Source of the DNA: Bacteroides sp. 519
GTDB lineage: Bacteria; Bacteroidota; Bacteroidia; Bacteroidales; Bacteroidaceae
Direction of reading: 5' to 3'
Assembly: GCF_010500955.1 (NCBI RefSeq)
Contig: NZ_QVMJ01000011.1
Location: 124,001-188,000 of the forward strand
DNA: 64,000 nucleotides
The position numbers and the translations under genes were made by a program. Shown one piece after another: positions 1 through 8,217 of this stretch. Under the pieces are notes generated by a model. It was given only the letters and a program-made list of their open reading frames with translations. It ran no database searches and had not been told where the DNA came from. Position 1 is the stretch's first letter; each line of letters starts with the position of its first letter.

Positions 1-958
1 TTTGCAGAATTTCGTCGAGCGACTCGTTATTGACAAAGGCCATGCGGAAATGAATGTCTTTAAGAGAATCCGTTTTTATCACAATTTTCAGATTAAAATT
101 TCGTTCCAATTCTTTAGCAATATCTTCGAACCTAACATCTTTGAAGTAATATTTCTTATCTTTCCAGGAAGAGTAGTTGTCTACCGTAAACCGTTCTTTC
201 CAAAGTGTAACTTTTTCCCTGTCGTAAAAAACTTCCTCACCGGGTTTCAATACATAGTTTATTTGTTTGTTCCGGTTGGTGTTACCTACAAATTCAACCG
301 ATCCGTTAAGCAAGCTTAACTGTATAATCTTATCTTCAGAATAAGATTTAAGATTAAATTCGGTTCCCAGTACTTCCACGTTTATCTCATTAGATTGTAC
401 AAGGAAAGGTTTACGTTTGTTTTTGGCAACTGTAAAGTGTCCTTCACCTGTAAAAAACACCTGACGGTTGTTGGTCAAAAACTTCTCGGGATAGATAATT
501 TTACTTCCTGCATTCATCCGTACAGCTGTACCATCGGGTAGAGTAATATCACCGGATTCTCCATAAGGGATATTTTTCTCAACCCACATAACAGTTTTTT
601 CCTCCTGTATATAAAAATACTGGTAAAGGGTGAATGCAATGATAGGTAGTAACAAGATAGCTGCTACACGTTGTATCCATACTGTCCACTTCACCTTTGC
701 TACCGGTTTGCTTGGGGTTGTTGGTGCAGCCTGAATATTTGTGAAACGTTTTTTGAACTCTTCAAACGCCAGATGAGCTTCTTCCTGTCCTACAACTGAC
801 TGGTCCAGCTCTTCCCAGATGGAAAGTAGTAGTTCGCTGGCTTCCGGACTTTTCCCATGGTGAAAAAACCAGTGCTCCACTTTCCGGGCTGTTTTAACAT
901 CGCAGACGTTAAAAAAGTATCTGGATACTTCCTGTTTGGTTGGTGTTGTTTTGTTCAT
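1..958 (-). CDS. FecR-family anti-sigma factor, 3' end cut by window edge
   Basis: The minus-strand frame is open from an ATG at 958 to the edge, giving 319 codons with no stop. The protein has a cytoplasmic N-terminal part of about 90 residues, one membrane span at about 97-115, and then a periplasmic FecR domain (about 125-220) with the typical run IPYGESGDITLPDGT followed by GTEFNL and LLNGSVEF. After that comes a segment like the STN/DUF4974 region (FKDVRFEDIAKEL). In this family the protein holds an ECF sigma factor at the membrane and releases it when an outer-membrane transporter is occupied. The partner sigma gene lies immediately upstream on the same strand (1096-1677). The cognate transporter would be expected off the left edge. 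Family assignment is firm; the substrate is unknown. Confidence 0.92.
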   Translation of the reverse strand, partial: MNKTTPTKQEVSRYFFNVCDVKTARKVEHWFFHHGKSPEASELLLSIWEELDQSVVGQEEAHLAFEEFKKRFTNIQAAPTTPSKPVAKVKWTVWIQRVAAILLLPIIAFTLYQYFYIQEEKTVMWVEKNIPYGESGDITLPDGTAVRMNAGSKIIYPEKFLTNNRQVFFTGEGHFTVAKNKRKPFLVQSNEINVEVLGTEFNLKSYSEDKIIQLSLLNGSVEFVGNTNRNKQINYVLKPGEEVFYDREKVTLWKERFTVDNYSSWKDKKYYFKDVRFEDIAKELERNFNLKIVIKTDSLKDIHFRMAFVNNESLDEILQ

Positions 959-1038
959 TTTAATCTTGCTTCTATAATTAATACTGATAACTTGGGCAAC
1001 ACACGTAATGGAGAAGTGATTTTTTTGTATTTTTATTT

Positions 1039-1097
1039 GAAACGCTTAGTTACGCGGAGAATATTTAGGTTTTAAACTTAGCGCAACTCAGCGTTTC
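1039..1097. repeat. Intergenic hairpin between sigma factor and FecR genes
   Basis: GAAACGC at 1039 pairs with GCGTTTC ending at 1097, and inner words (AGTTACGC against GCGCAACT) extend the pairing imperfectly around a TA-rich loop. The right arm overlaps the stop codon of the sigma gene. It may lower transcription from the sigma gene into fecR. The word content (cgc-agttacgc) resembles the perfect hairpin at 58901-58999. Confidence 0.5.
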
Positions 1098-1677
1098 AAA
1101 ACCGAATTAAGAACACAAATACCCAGAACATAAAATCACTAAGATTCTTTTTTATGGCTGCCAGTGCCAGACTGATATGTTTTTCAACTGTTCGTTTTGA
1201 TATACCCAGGCGATTTGCAATTTCTTCATTGCTCAGAAACTCTTCACGACTCATTTTAAAAATCAGTTTACGCTGTTCCGGCATTTTGTCTACGGTTTTG
1301 CTTACTACCTCTTTTATTTCATTGAGATTGAACTCGGAATCAATTTCGTATTCAAGATTATTGCCTGATTCGCGCAATGATTCCTGATAGTTGAGAAAAT
1401 AATACTGGCTTTTAAAGTAATCGTGTATTTCGTTTTTGGCGATAGTAAATATATAACTGCTGAGGGATAGTTCGGAAGAGAGTCTTTCACGGGCCATCCA
1501 TATTTTCATAAAGACGTTCTGGGCAATCTCCATTGCACTGTCTTCGTTCTTAATCATTCCCTGAGCAAAGTTCTTTACACGTATATAAAATAGTTCAAAA
1601 AGGATTTCGAAAGCTTCTACTTTACCGTTTCGAATGTCATTAATCTGCTGGTCTGTCAGTTGTGATGTGCTGTTCAT
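1096..1677 (-). CDS. ECF RNA polymerase sigma factor (FecI-like, sigma-70 family)
   Basis: 193 residues. The sigma-2 region (about 22-90) carries AMEIAQNVFMKIWMARERL, and the sigma-4 region (about 120-180) carries LIFKMSREEFLSNEEIANRL, GISKRTVEKHISLAL, a clear helix-turn-helix. The spacing and length fit Bacteroidota ECF factors that work with a membrane FecR protein, whose gene follows directly (start at 958). The C-terminus ends in an unusually hydrophobic tail (FMFWVFVFLIRF), as many Bacteroidota members do. The start at 1677 is the only ATG that keeps the full sigma-2 region and lies just after a consensus promoter (1683-1712). Role: directs RNA polymerase to a few promoters, usually for nutrient-uptake loci. 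Confidence 0.93.
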   Translation of the reverse strand: MNSTSQLTDQQINDIRNGKVEAFEILFELFYIRVKNFAQGMIKNEDSAMEIAQNVFMKIWMARERLSSELSLSSYIFTIAKNEIHDYFKSQYYFLNYQESLRESGNNLEYEIDSEFNLNEIKEVVSKTVDKMPEQRKLIFKMSREEFLSNEEIANRLGISKRTVEKHISLALAAIKKNLSDFMFWVFVFLIRF

Positions 1678-1682
1678 AAATG

Positions 1683-1712
1683 CAAAGTTAGAGGATTAAT
1701 TGGCACTTGCAA
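1683..1712 (-). promoter_or_regulatory. Bacteroidota-type promoter of the ECF sigma gene
   Basis: Read on the minus strand: TTG (1712-1710), 19 bp, then TAACTTTG (1690-1683), an exact match to the -33/-7 consensus of the primary sigma factor of Bacteroidota. The start codon is 5 bp beyond the -7 box, so the leader is extremely short or absent. Confidence 0.7.
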
Positions 1713-1758
1713 TTCGGGGAGTGTTAAAACTATTATATTGTACTACATAATTGTTCGT

Positions 1759-2213
1759 ACCCGTTGGCGGAATTAAATTAGCGCATATTTAACTCTTCCG
1801 ATAGGTTTATTATTTATTTTGTTGATATTATAAAACTGGTTTTGCTGATTATTCTTGTGAATATATCCATTGACGTCTTTAGCGTAATTCCTAATCATCA
1901 TAAACTGGTCACACATTTGAGAAAAGAGCGTTTCAATTCTTTTTCTGGCCTTTACGAAAGGTTTAAATGTTGGTTTCCAAGTCTTTTGATTTAAACTAAG
2001 AGAAACTTCTAAATCAGAAAAGCGAGGAATAACTCCAGAGCGAAGGATGTTACCATGTTCATTTACCAGATTATAAGAAAACTGCTTGCAGATGTGAAGA
2101 AATTTTGCGAATATTGCATATAAGTTGTGCATAGGACTTTGGTCACTTCTAATATACTAAATGTACAACTTATTTTTAGACATATTATTAACTAATTAAT
2201 TCCGCCAACGGGT
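1759..2213. mobile_element. Internally deleted IS982-family element with intact ends
   Basis: An 18-bp perfect terminal inverted repeat, ACCCGTTGGCGGAATTAA at 1759-1776 and its reverse complement at 2196-2213, bounds a 455-bp segment. The only reading frame inside is a shortened transposase on the minus strand (1773-2132). A full IS982-type element is about 1 kb, so more than half is missing while both ends survive, which is how a MITE arises. I see no target-site duplication: the flanks are TTGTTCGT on the left and CATTAGTA on the right. The right end lies only 7 bp before the start codon of the glycyl-radical activase gene. The family name rests on memory of the transposase termini, not on a search. 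Confidence 0.75.
1773..2132 (-). pseudogene. IS982-type transposase, in-frame internal deletion
   Basis: A 119-codon frame that joins the first about 47 residues of an IS982-type transposase (MHNLYAIFAKFLHICKQFS...FSDLEVSLSL) to its last about 72 (LNQKTWKPTFKPFVKARKRI, then ETLFSQMCDQFMMIRNYAK, ending INNKPIGRVKYALI). The middle, which holds the DDE catalytic residues, is gone, so the product cannot transpose. The junction lies near SLSLNQ. The frame is preserved across the deletion and the stop codon lies in the left terminal repeat. It could still be mobilised in trans by an intact relative elsewhere in the genome. Confidence 0.75.
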
Positions 2214-2220
2214 CATTAGT

Positions 2221-3183
2221 ATGAAAATAAATCTGACAGAAGAGGGTCAATCAGATACTTCTTGTTTACTTCGGATATACGACATTGCTGAGTTCTCTGT
2301 ACACGATGGCCCAGGGGTACGTGTTGTGATATACTTTCAAGGATGCAATGCGCGCTGCGAGTGGTGTCATTCTCCGCATTCACAATTAAATTATGCTCCT
2401 CTTCTTTTCAATCCGAATGTCTGTATTGGCTGTCAACGTTGTGTTTCTGCCTGCAAAAATCAATGCCATGTTTTTATTGAGAATAAACATATAATAAACC
2501 GCGATAAATGTATTCAATGTGGATCTTGTGTTGAACAATGTCCGGCAAGTGTAACCGGAGTGAAAGGAAGTGCATTGCATTTGCCAACAGTTGAAGTTTC
2601 GGTTTCTTCTCTTTTTGAGCAAGTGTCTCCTTATCTTCAACTGGGAGGAAAAAAAGGAGGCATTACTTTGTCGGGTGGCGAAGCCTTGTTACAGACAGAT
2701 GCAGCGAAGCAATTATTGCAGTTGTGTAAACAGAATGGTTATCATACAGCAGTAGAAACATCAGGATTGCTATCTCCGGAGATATATAAAAATGTGCTTC
2801 CACTTGTTGACCTGTGGCTGTTTGGCATGAGAGTAGTCACAGGCAAAGATCATAAACGTCACTACAAGCATATACAGAAAGTGTTGAAACTGCTTACTGA
2901 TGAGAATGCCAATATCTTGCCACGTATACCTATGGTTCCGGGTTTCTTCGATCGCGATGATGTGTTAGAGGATATTCTGGAACTCTTCAAAGAGTTCTCC
3001 TTATCTTCTGTTTGTCTGAACCCGTGGAATCCATATTATGATGCACACTATATGCAAAGTGGTATTCCTTTACAAATAAATCCACCTTCGCAGGAAGAAA
3101 TAAAGGCCTGTGAAGACAAAATATCATTAGTATTTACCAATTTCAATACTATTAAGTATGAAAACAATGAAACTAAGCACTGA
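2221..3183 (+). CDS. Glycyl-radical enzyme activating enzyme (radical SAM, PflA family)
   Basis: 320 residues. The radical SAM cluster motif CNARCEWC is at C42, C46 and C49, preceded by the HDGPG turn typical of PflA-type activases. Two inserted ferredoxin-type 4Fe-4S motifs follow (C68/C71/C74/C78 and C97/C100/C103/C107), as in activases of the non-pyruvate glycyl radical enzymes. GGE (in SGGEALLQ) binds the SAM amino group. It makes the 5'-deoxyadenosyl radical that abstracts hydrogen from the glycine of its partner, encoded directly downstream with a 26-nt overlap (3158). Unusually, the gene begins 7 bp after the terminal repeat of an IS remnant, with no recognisable promoter in between, so its native upstream region has probably been replaced. 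Confidence 0.95.
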   Translation: MKINLTEEGQSDTSCLLRIYDIAEFSVHDGPGVRVVIYFQGCNARCEWCHSPHSQLNYAPLLFNPNVCIGCQRCVSACKNQCHVFIENKHIINRDKCIQCGSCVEQCPASVTGVKGSALHLPTVEVSVSSLFEQVSPYLQLGGKKGGITLSGGEALLQTDAAKQLLQLCKQNGYHTAVETSGLLSPEIYKNVLPLVDLWLFGMRVVTGKDHKRHYKHIQKVLKLLTDENANILPRIPMVPGFFDRDDVLEDILELFKEFSLSSVCLNPWNPYYDAHYMQSGIPLQINPPSQEEIKACEDKISLVFTNFNTIKYENNETKH

Positions 3184-5830
3184 AATGAGTGCGCGTGTGA
3201 AAAAGCTTTATGATCATCTGATTACCAAAGCATTGGGCGATCGTTCGAATGAATGGTTTACTCAAGAAATGTTTGATGATGTAGTAAAAGCAAAAGATCC
3301 TAACGAGCGTTTTCCTTTATGGAAGCCCATTGAAAACTGTTCGGTAATTGTGCGACGGGCTATTGCAATAGATCGCATGCTGCTTGCTATGACCGATGAG
3401 GAGAATAGCAAACACACTCACACTGCTGATATATTGGAAGGCGATCTTCTGCTGGGCAATATGCCAATGGGATCGAATGGGCTGGGAAAAGTTTTCCCGC
3501 GCTTTCTTACCGATGACGAGTTAAGAGCAGGTTCTATAACAAATCGGAATGCCGCTTCTCTGTTTGGACACAACACAATGAACTATGAAGAGCTGTTGAG
3601 CGATGGATTACAGAAGAAAATTGATTTCTGTAGCAAGCAGCTAGATGAGTTGTCTCCTATTATAAAGAATGGAAAAAAAGATACTGCTATTTTAGAAAAG
3701 AAATATGAGGAGATATGTAGAGACAAAAAAGCTTCTGCAGAGGAAAAGGAAGAAGGCCTTCGCCTGTTGAGAAATGCAGATGGAAAACTCATTGCACAGA
3801 AAAAGAAATTCGATTTTTATTGGGCAGTGAAGTTGGCTTGTCAATCGGTTATCGATTATGCAAATCGTTTTGCTGATTTGGCAGAAAAAGAAGCAGTGAA
3901 ACATCCGGAAAGAGCAGATGAACTGAATGAGTTGGCACGTATTGCCCGTAAAGTGCCTGCGCAACCTGCCGAAACTTTTCATGAAGCTATGCAATGCATT
4001 TGCTTTTTTCATATAGCACTTCATGCTTCGATGAACTTTATATCATTGGGTCGTTTAGATCAGGTGTTGTATCCATATCTGGAAAAAGAAACAGATGTAG
4101 ATAAGGCACTGGAAATAATTGAATGCTTCATTCTAAAGTGTGCAGGACGCTTGAACCTGAGCTCAAAACACCTGATCAAGCAGGATCACGTAGATTATGC
4201 CACAGTATTGGGAACCCATCCCTATTATATTGATCAGAAAGCGGGAGTGAACAATTTTTTGCAGAATATCATTGTTGGAGGCAAAAAACCGGATGGAACA
4301 GATGCCACCAATGACTGTACTTACCTGATCATACAAGCTGTTGAGAATGTAAATCTTTCGGCTCCTGGCATTTACGTTCGCATTCACAAAGATAGCCCGG
4401 AAAGATTGATTCAGAAGGTTGCTTCCTCTATATTCAAGACCAAAAACAACCCGTCGGTGTTGAATGATGACATCATGATTCCTGCCATGTATAAGGCTTT
4501 GATGCAGGATGAAAAAGATACACCCGAGGTGCGCAAAAAGATGCAGGAGTTAGCAAATGATTATTGTGTTGATGGCTGCTGGGAACCTATTCTCAACGGG
4601 AAGTCGGACTGGACTTTCACCATGCTTGTGGGTATGCAAGCTGTAGAAGCTGCCTTGAATCAGGGGGCATCTCTAAAGAAAGATGAGGCCCTTTTTAGAG
4701 GAGCCAAAATGTCTCCGACTACTCCTGTGCCACAGAGTTTTGATGATGTAATGACTTATCTGGAGTCGCATCTTCAGTTCTTTGTAGATCAATCTGTGAT
4801 GTCCCTTTTTATGTACTATATGATTGATGAGAATGCAGCACCATCGCCTCTGTTCTCGGCATATTTGGAAGGCTGCATGGACAAAGGAGCCGATAAAGCA
4901 GCAGGAGGAGCCAATCACAATCTGGGAGGAATAGTGATAGGGGCTGTTCCGGATATGGTCAACCAGTTAAGTGCAATTCGTCACTGGGTTTTCGACAAGA
5001 AGGAATATACATTAGAGCAGGTCTGTGAGGCTATCAGAGAGAATTTTGGAGAGAACAACTCTTCTCTGCCGGCAGATAAGACAAAACTCTATAAAGATAT
5101 AAAGGTAAATTTTGACACGAACTCTCCTAAATTTGGTAATAATAATGTTGATGCAGACAAATTAACTTGCGATATTTTGGATATGTTCTACCACTGTGTT
5201 CAGAATTCAGCAAGTTTTGGCAAGAAACTATTCCAAGATGATGTGCCGGAAAGAGAATGGAGAAAGATAGCATCTCTTCGGGCTTTAGCCGGTTATTATG
5301 GCCTGCCTTTAGGCAAAAAGTTTAATATCAAAATGAAGATAACAGCTGGTATCGGAACTTTTGAGCAATACAACTGGCAGGGAAGAGGAGTGGCTGCTTC
5401 GGCAAATCGTCTTGATGGTATGCCTATAGCTCCCAATTTCTCACCTGTGCCCGGAACTGTACATCAAGGAATTATGGGAACGATGAATTCGTTGTCTAAA
5501 TTCAAGTTGGAGCGTTTTGCTGCCGGGGTAATTACCGATATTTGTTTGAATGATGAAAGTGTCAATGATAAAATCGTGGAACAAGTACTTAATGAATTCA
5601 TTCATAAATATGGTGCAATGATGACCGTGGCTATTGGCACAACCGACAAATATAAAGAAATTTATGAAGCCGCTAAAGAAGCAAGTACATTGCCGGAAGC
5701 AGAGGCTGCTGCCTTGTTGGCTAAGTACGCAGGGGTCAATGTGCGCATAGGCGGATGGCAAACTCCTTTCATAACACTACCTCTGGATCACATGGAGAAT
5801 TATATAAAGAGACCGGTTAAGTTAGAATAA
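3158..5830 (+). CDS. Glycyl radical enzyme (PFL-like lyase), possible arylacetate decarboxylase
   Basis: 890 residues, a full-length glycyl radical enzyme. The thiyl-radical cysteine is C474 in DGCWEP, with the following acid E476. The C-terminal glycyl loop is VRIGGWQTPF with the radical glycine at G866. The two sites are about 390 residues apart, wider than in pyruvate formate-lyase, choline lyase or the dehydratases (roughly 315-335) and nearer to hydroxyphenylacetate and indoleacetate decarboxylases (about 370, from memory). Total length also fits that group better. There are no microcompartment genes, no HpdC-like small subunit and no transporter beside it, so the substrate stays open. 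A second start at 3167 (MKLSTEMS) is possible. It is co-transcribed with the activase and closed by a strong terminator (5844-5882). The decarboxylase idea is inference. Confidence 0.9.
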   Translation: MKTMKLSTEMSARVKKLYDHLITKALGDRSNEWFTQEMFDDVVKAKDPNERFPLWKPIENCSVIVRRAIAIDRMLLAMTDEENSKHTHTADILEGDLLLGNMPMGSNGLGKVFPRFLTDDELRAGSITNRNAASLFGHNTMNYEELLSDGLQKKIDFCSKQLDELSPIIKNGKKDTAILEKKYEEICRDKKASAEEKEEGLRLLRNADGKLIAQKKKFDFYWAVKLACQSVIDYANRFADLAEKEAVKHPERADELNELARIARKVPAQPAETFHEAMQCICFFHIALHASMNFISLGRLDQVLYPYLEKETDVDKALEIIECFILKCAGRLNLSSKHLIKQDHVDYATVLGTHPYYIDQKAGVNNFLQNIIVGGKKPDGTDATNDCTYLIIQAVENVNLSAPGIYVRIHKDSPERLIQKVASSIFKTKNNPSVLNDDIMIPAMYKALMQDEKDTPEVRKKMQELANDYCVDGCWEPILNGKSDWTFTMLVGMQAVEAALNQGASLKKDEALFRGAKMSPTTPVPQSFDDVMTYLESHLQFFVDQSVMSLFMYYMIDENAAPSPLFSAYLEGCMDKGADKAAGGANHNLGGIVIGAVPDMVNQLSAIRHWVFDKKEYTLEQVCEAIRENFGENNSSLPADKTKLYKDIKVNFDTNSPKFGNNNVDADKLTCDILDMFYHCVQNSASFGKKLFQDDVPEREWRKIASLRALAGYYGLPLGKKFNIKMKITAGIGTFEQYNWQGRGVAASANRLDGMPIAPNFSPVPGTVHQGIMGTMNSLSKFKLERFAAGVITDICLNDESVNDKIVEQVLNEFIHKYGAMMTVAIGTTDKYKEIYEAAKEASTLPEAEAAALLAKYAGVNVRIGGWQTPFITLPLDHMENYIKRPVKLE

Positions 5831-5843
5831 TTTGATTAGATTA

Positions 5844-5882
5844 AAAAAGGCTGTCCACAAATTATGAAGGACAGCCTTTTTT
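5844..5882. terminator. Bidirectional intrinsic terminator
   Basis: AAAAAGGCTGTCC (5844-5856) pairs with GGACAGCCTTTTT (5869-5881) around a 12-base loop, with T-runs on both strands. It ends the glycyl radical operon and, read on the minus strand, the nucleotidase gene that stops at 5892. Confidence 0.9.
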
Positions 5883-5891
5883 CTTGGTTTT

Positions 5892-7697
5892 CTATTTTAA
5901 GTAAGACTTCACCATCTCAATCGTAACCGGAATTTGATGATTATAATCTTCTATCGTACCATTGTTGATTAGTTCAATAGCCAGATTGCGCCATTTCTTG
6001 TTCCAATTGAGGTTGATGAATTCCCAATTGTTTTCCGCTTCATTCAGTACAGCCTGGTCTTTCAGCTCGGAAATATATTCAGCAATCAGGTCAAGCATAT
6101 TGCTGTTTCCCTTAGGAGATTCTATATTTTCTTTAAGGGGTCTTGCTGTTTTTTGTCCCGGTTTAAAGATACCATCGTCAGAGTTTTCAACCAAATTGGT
6201 ACTAGCCCGATAATTGGTGGTTGCCACGATGTATTCTTTGTCCATACAGAAATCCTCGCCATTCTTCATACTTATCACATGAATGCGTTGACCCACGGGT
6301 TTGGTTAAGTCTACTGTATAGTTAATTCCAGAAAACTGATCGTGCAGATATACTTTGCGGGTACCATAAGGTATTGTAAGATCTGTTTCCAGATTCACCG
6401 CAGGTTTGCCCCCTTGCAAGTCTGTGCCATAAAAGGCATAAGACCATTCCATCCACTGAATAATTTGTGCTCCTGTCATGCCGACAGTATGTAATGTATT
6501 GTTGTCATAAACATAGAGTTGTGAAATACCTCCGGCTGTAATCTTCCTCTCGCTACAGTTGGCTTCAAAATGATTCAATGGCACACCCACAATATCAGCT
6601 TTCGAATAGTGAAGCATAACTTTTGAAACAAAATAGATCAGAGAATTACTCTTTAAAACACCTTCGTGTGTACCTTTGATTTCCGGAGCAGGGAGTAGAG
6701 GTGCTTCTGGCAGCCAGCCTATCACTGTTTCACTCATGTATTTTTTTATGTATTGGTGAGCTTCTTCCGTCACTTCAAGTACTCCAGGGTCATTTGGCGT
6801 ATTTTCGTCGGAGCAAATGATATCTGTTTTTACGTCCGACTCATCATAATCTCCGGTTTTATTTAGAACTTGCCATTTTCCATCTACTTCAGTTGCTGTT
6901 ATTAACACCTGTCCATACGACATTGCCGAATTTAGGTTTTCGGCGAATTTTACACTATTGCATAATACATGCTGCTTTTCTTTGCTTCCTTTGATTGTAT
7001 GATAGTGGGCGCCCAGGAAGACTGCCAGTTCTGGGTTCATTTCTACAACATCTTTGGCTCCGGAGCCTTCGCGATTCACTTCTGTTTTTTCATCCATGTG
7101 TTGAACAGCGACAAACAAATCGGCCAAATCATTCTCTTTCAGTGTCTTTATAACTCTTTGCGTCTCAATTGCTGCACTTTCTGTTTCAATTTCTGCTTCT
7201 TCGATATTAGCTTTGTCCCACACATCAATATTTGGAGACACCATTCCGATGAATGCAACACGTGGTCCATTGGGTATCTCAATAATACGATAGGGTTCAA
7301 ATCCTTCCAGCAGTTTGCCGTCTTTGTATACATTTCCACAAAGCTTCGTGCCTTTGTATCCTTCGAATGTAGAGTAAATTTCTTTCAATCCAAAGTTGAA
7401 TTCGTGGTTTCCCAGAGCAACAATGTCATACCCTACCGACTCAAATGCGGCAAATAGTGGATATGGTTTGTATTTGCCACTTTTTACAAGCTCTCCTGTG
7501 CCGTTGCCCTGAATGCTGTCGCCGCAATCGCAAATAATAGTTGTGCCCGGAAAGTTTTCTTTGTCTTTTTTCATTAATGAAGCTATGCGAGAAAATCCTG
7601 TCTTTATTTCTTTGTTTGTGGTGTAGTTGAAGTCACGGAACGAGCCATGAATATCACTTGTGAACAAAATCTGAAAGGTGATTTTTTTTGTTTCCAT
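5892..7697 (-). CDS. Metallophosphatase / 5'-nucleotidase-like phosphoesterase
   Basis: 601 residues with the two-domain plan of UshA-type nucleotidases. The N-terminal calcineurin fold has DIHG (D15, H17), GDSIQGN (D60), GNHEF (N97, H98, E99), then an AVQHMDE block and GAHYH, a variant of the usual GHxH metal motif. The C-terminal nucleotidase domain (about 330-600) binds the nucleotide in relatives. There is no signal peptide (METKKITFQILFTSD), unlike periplasmic UshA, so it is predicted to be cytoplasmic, as for YunD-like enzymes. It probably hydrolyses nucleoside monophosphates or cyclic nucleotides. It stands alone, between a terminator and its own promoter (7729-7736). Confidence 0.85.
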   Translation of the reverse strand: METKKITFQILFTSDIHGSFRDFNYTTNKEIKTGFSRIASLMKKDKENFPGTTIICDCGDSIQGNGTGELVKSGKYKPYPLFAAFESVGYDIVALGNHEFNFGLKEIYSTFEGYKGTKLCGNVYKDGKLLEGFEPYRIIEIPNGPRVAFIGMVSPNIDVWDKANIEEAEIETESAAIETQRVIKTLKENDLADLFVAVQHMDEKTEVNREGSGAKDVVEMNPELAVFLGAHYHTIKGSKEKQHVLCNSVKFAENLNSAMSYGQVLITATEVDGKWQVLNKTGDYDESDVKTDIICSDENTPNDPGVLEVTEEAHQYIKKYMSETVIGWLPEAPLLPAPEIKGTHEGVLKSNSLIYFVSKVMLHYSKADIVGVPLNHFEANCSERKITAGGISQLYVYDNNTLHTVGMTGAQIIQWMEWSYAFYGTDLQGGKPAVNLETDLTIPYGTRKVYLHDQFSGINYTVDLTKPVGQRIHVISMKNGEDFCMDKEYIVATTNYRASTNLVENSDDGIFKPGQKTARPLKENIESPKGNSNMLDLIAEYISELKDQAVLNEAENNWEFINLNWNKKWRNLAIELINNGTIEDYNHQIPVTIEMVKSYLK

Positions 7698-7728
7698 AAG
7701 AGGTTGGTTTTATTAATAATGTTGGTTA

Positions 7729-7736
7729 CAAATATA
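7729..7736 (-). promoter_or_regulatory. -7 box (TATATTTG) for the nucleotidase gene
   Basis: On the minus strand TATATTTG matches TAnnTTTG and lies 32 bp before the start codon at 7697. No clear TTG at the -33 position. Confidence 0.5.
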
Positions 7737-7810
7737 TAATAATATAAACAATTAAAGGTAAATAAAGGTCTTTATTTATGCGGTTTCAAATTCAAAAACA
7801 TGTTATATAT

Positions 7811-7942
7811 ATCCTACCGACATAAACCGTTTATCCTACCGACATAAACCGTTTATCCTACCGACATAAACCGTTTATCCTACCGGGATGAAGGCTTCAT
7901 GCTACCGGGATGAAAGCGTTATCCTACCGGGATGAAAACGTA
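7811..7942. repeat. Tandem array A: six 22-bp units
   Basis: Six units of exactly 22 bp start at 7811, 7833, 7855, 7877, 7899 and 7921. Units 1-3 are identical and contain the palindrome ATAAACCGTTTAT. Units 4-6 share ATCCTACCGGGATGAA (unit 5 begins ATGC) and differ at the 3' end. All share the core CTACCG. The array is non-coding and lies in the 500-bp gap between two divergent genes (nucleotidase and MATE). Same architecture as the arrays at 13161, 23865, 24211 and 52711. Confidence 0.9.
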
Positions 7943-8075
7943 ACCTAGTGTTTCAAATATCATTTTAAATCCGAGAGTGTGTGTTAATAACTCACTAGAG
8001 TTATTATATAGTTTTTGTTTTAGTTTTTGTTTTGGTTTATTGCGCGTTCTTATATATAAAGACTTTGGTTGCCCT

Positions 8076-8129
8076 TTAGGTATACCTTTAGGTTGCCTTT
8101 TAGGTGTACTTTAATACGCACTTTTAGGT
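8076..8129. repeat. TTAGGT direct repeats at 12-bp phase
   Basis: TTAGGT occurs at 8076, 8088, 8100 and 8124, that is, every 12 bp with one position skipped (8112 reads TAATAC). They lie 56-109 bp upstream of the -7 box of the MATE gene, where an activator could bind. The rest of the gap (7943-8075) shows only T-rich sequence (repeated TTTTTGTTTT). Confidence 0.6.
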
Positions 8130-8184
8130 GTGCTAAATAGTGAGTTTTGGGAAGAAATATAGTGCCGAAGTAGGATAAAAGTCA

Positions 8185-8192
8185 TACCTTTG
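8185..8192 (+). promoter_or_regulatory. -7 box (TACCTTTG) for the MATE gene
   Basis: TACCTTTG followed by GC matches the Bacteroidota -7 element, 25 bp before the ATG at 8218. No convincing -33 TTG. Confidence 0.6.
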
Positions 8193-8217
8193 CAGCGCCT
8201 CAAAAAAATCCTTGACT

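Noticed and set aside
857..1075. 72-codon plus-strand frame
   Set aside because: Overlaps the start of the FecR gene on the other strand and the following hairpin.
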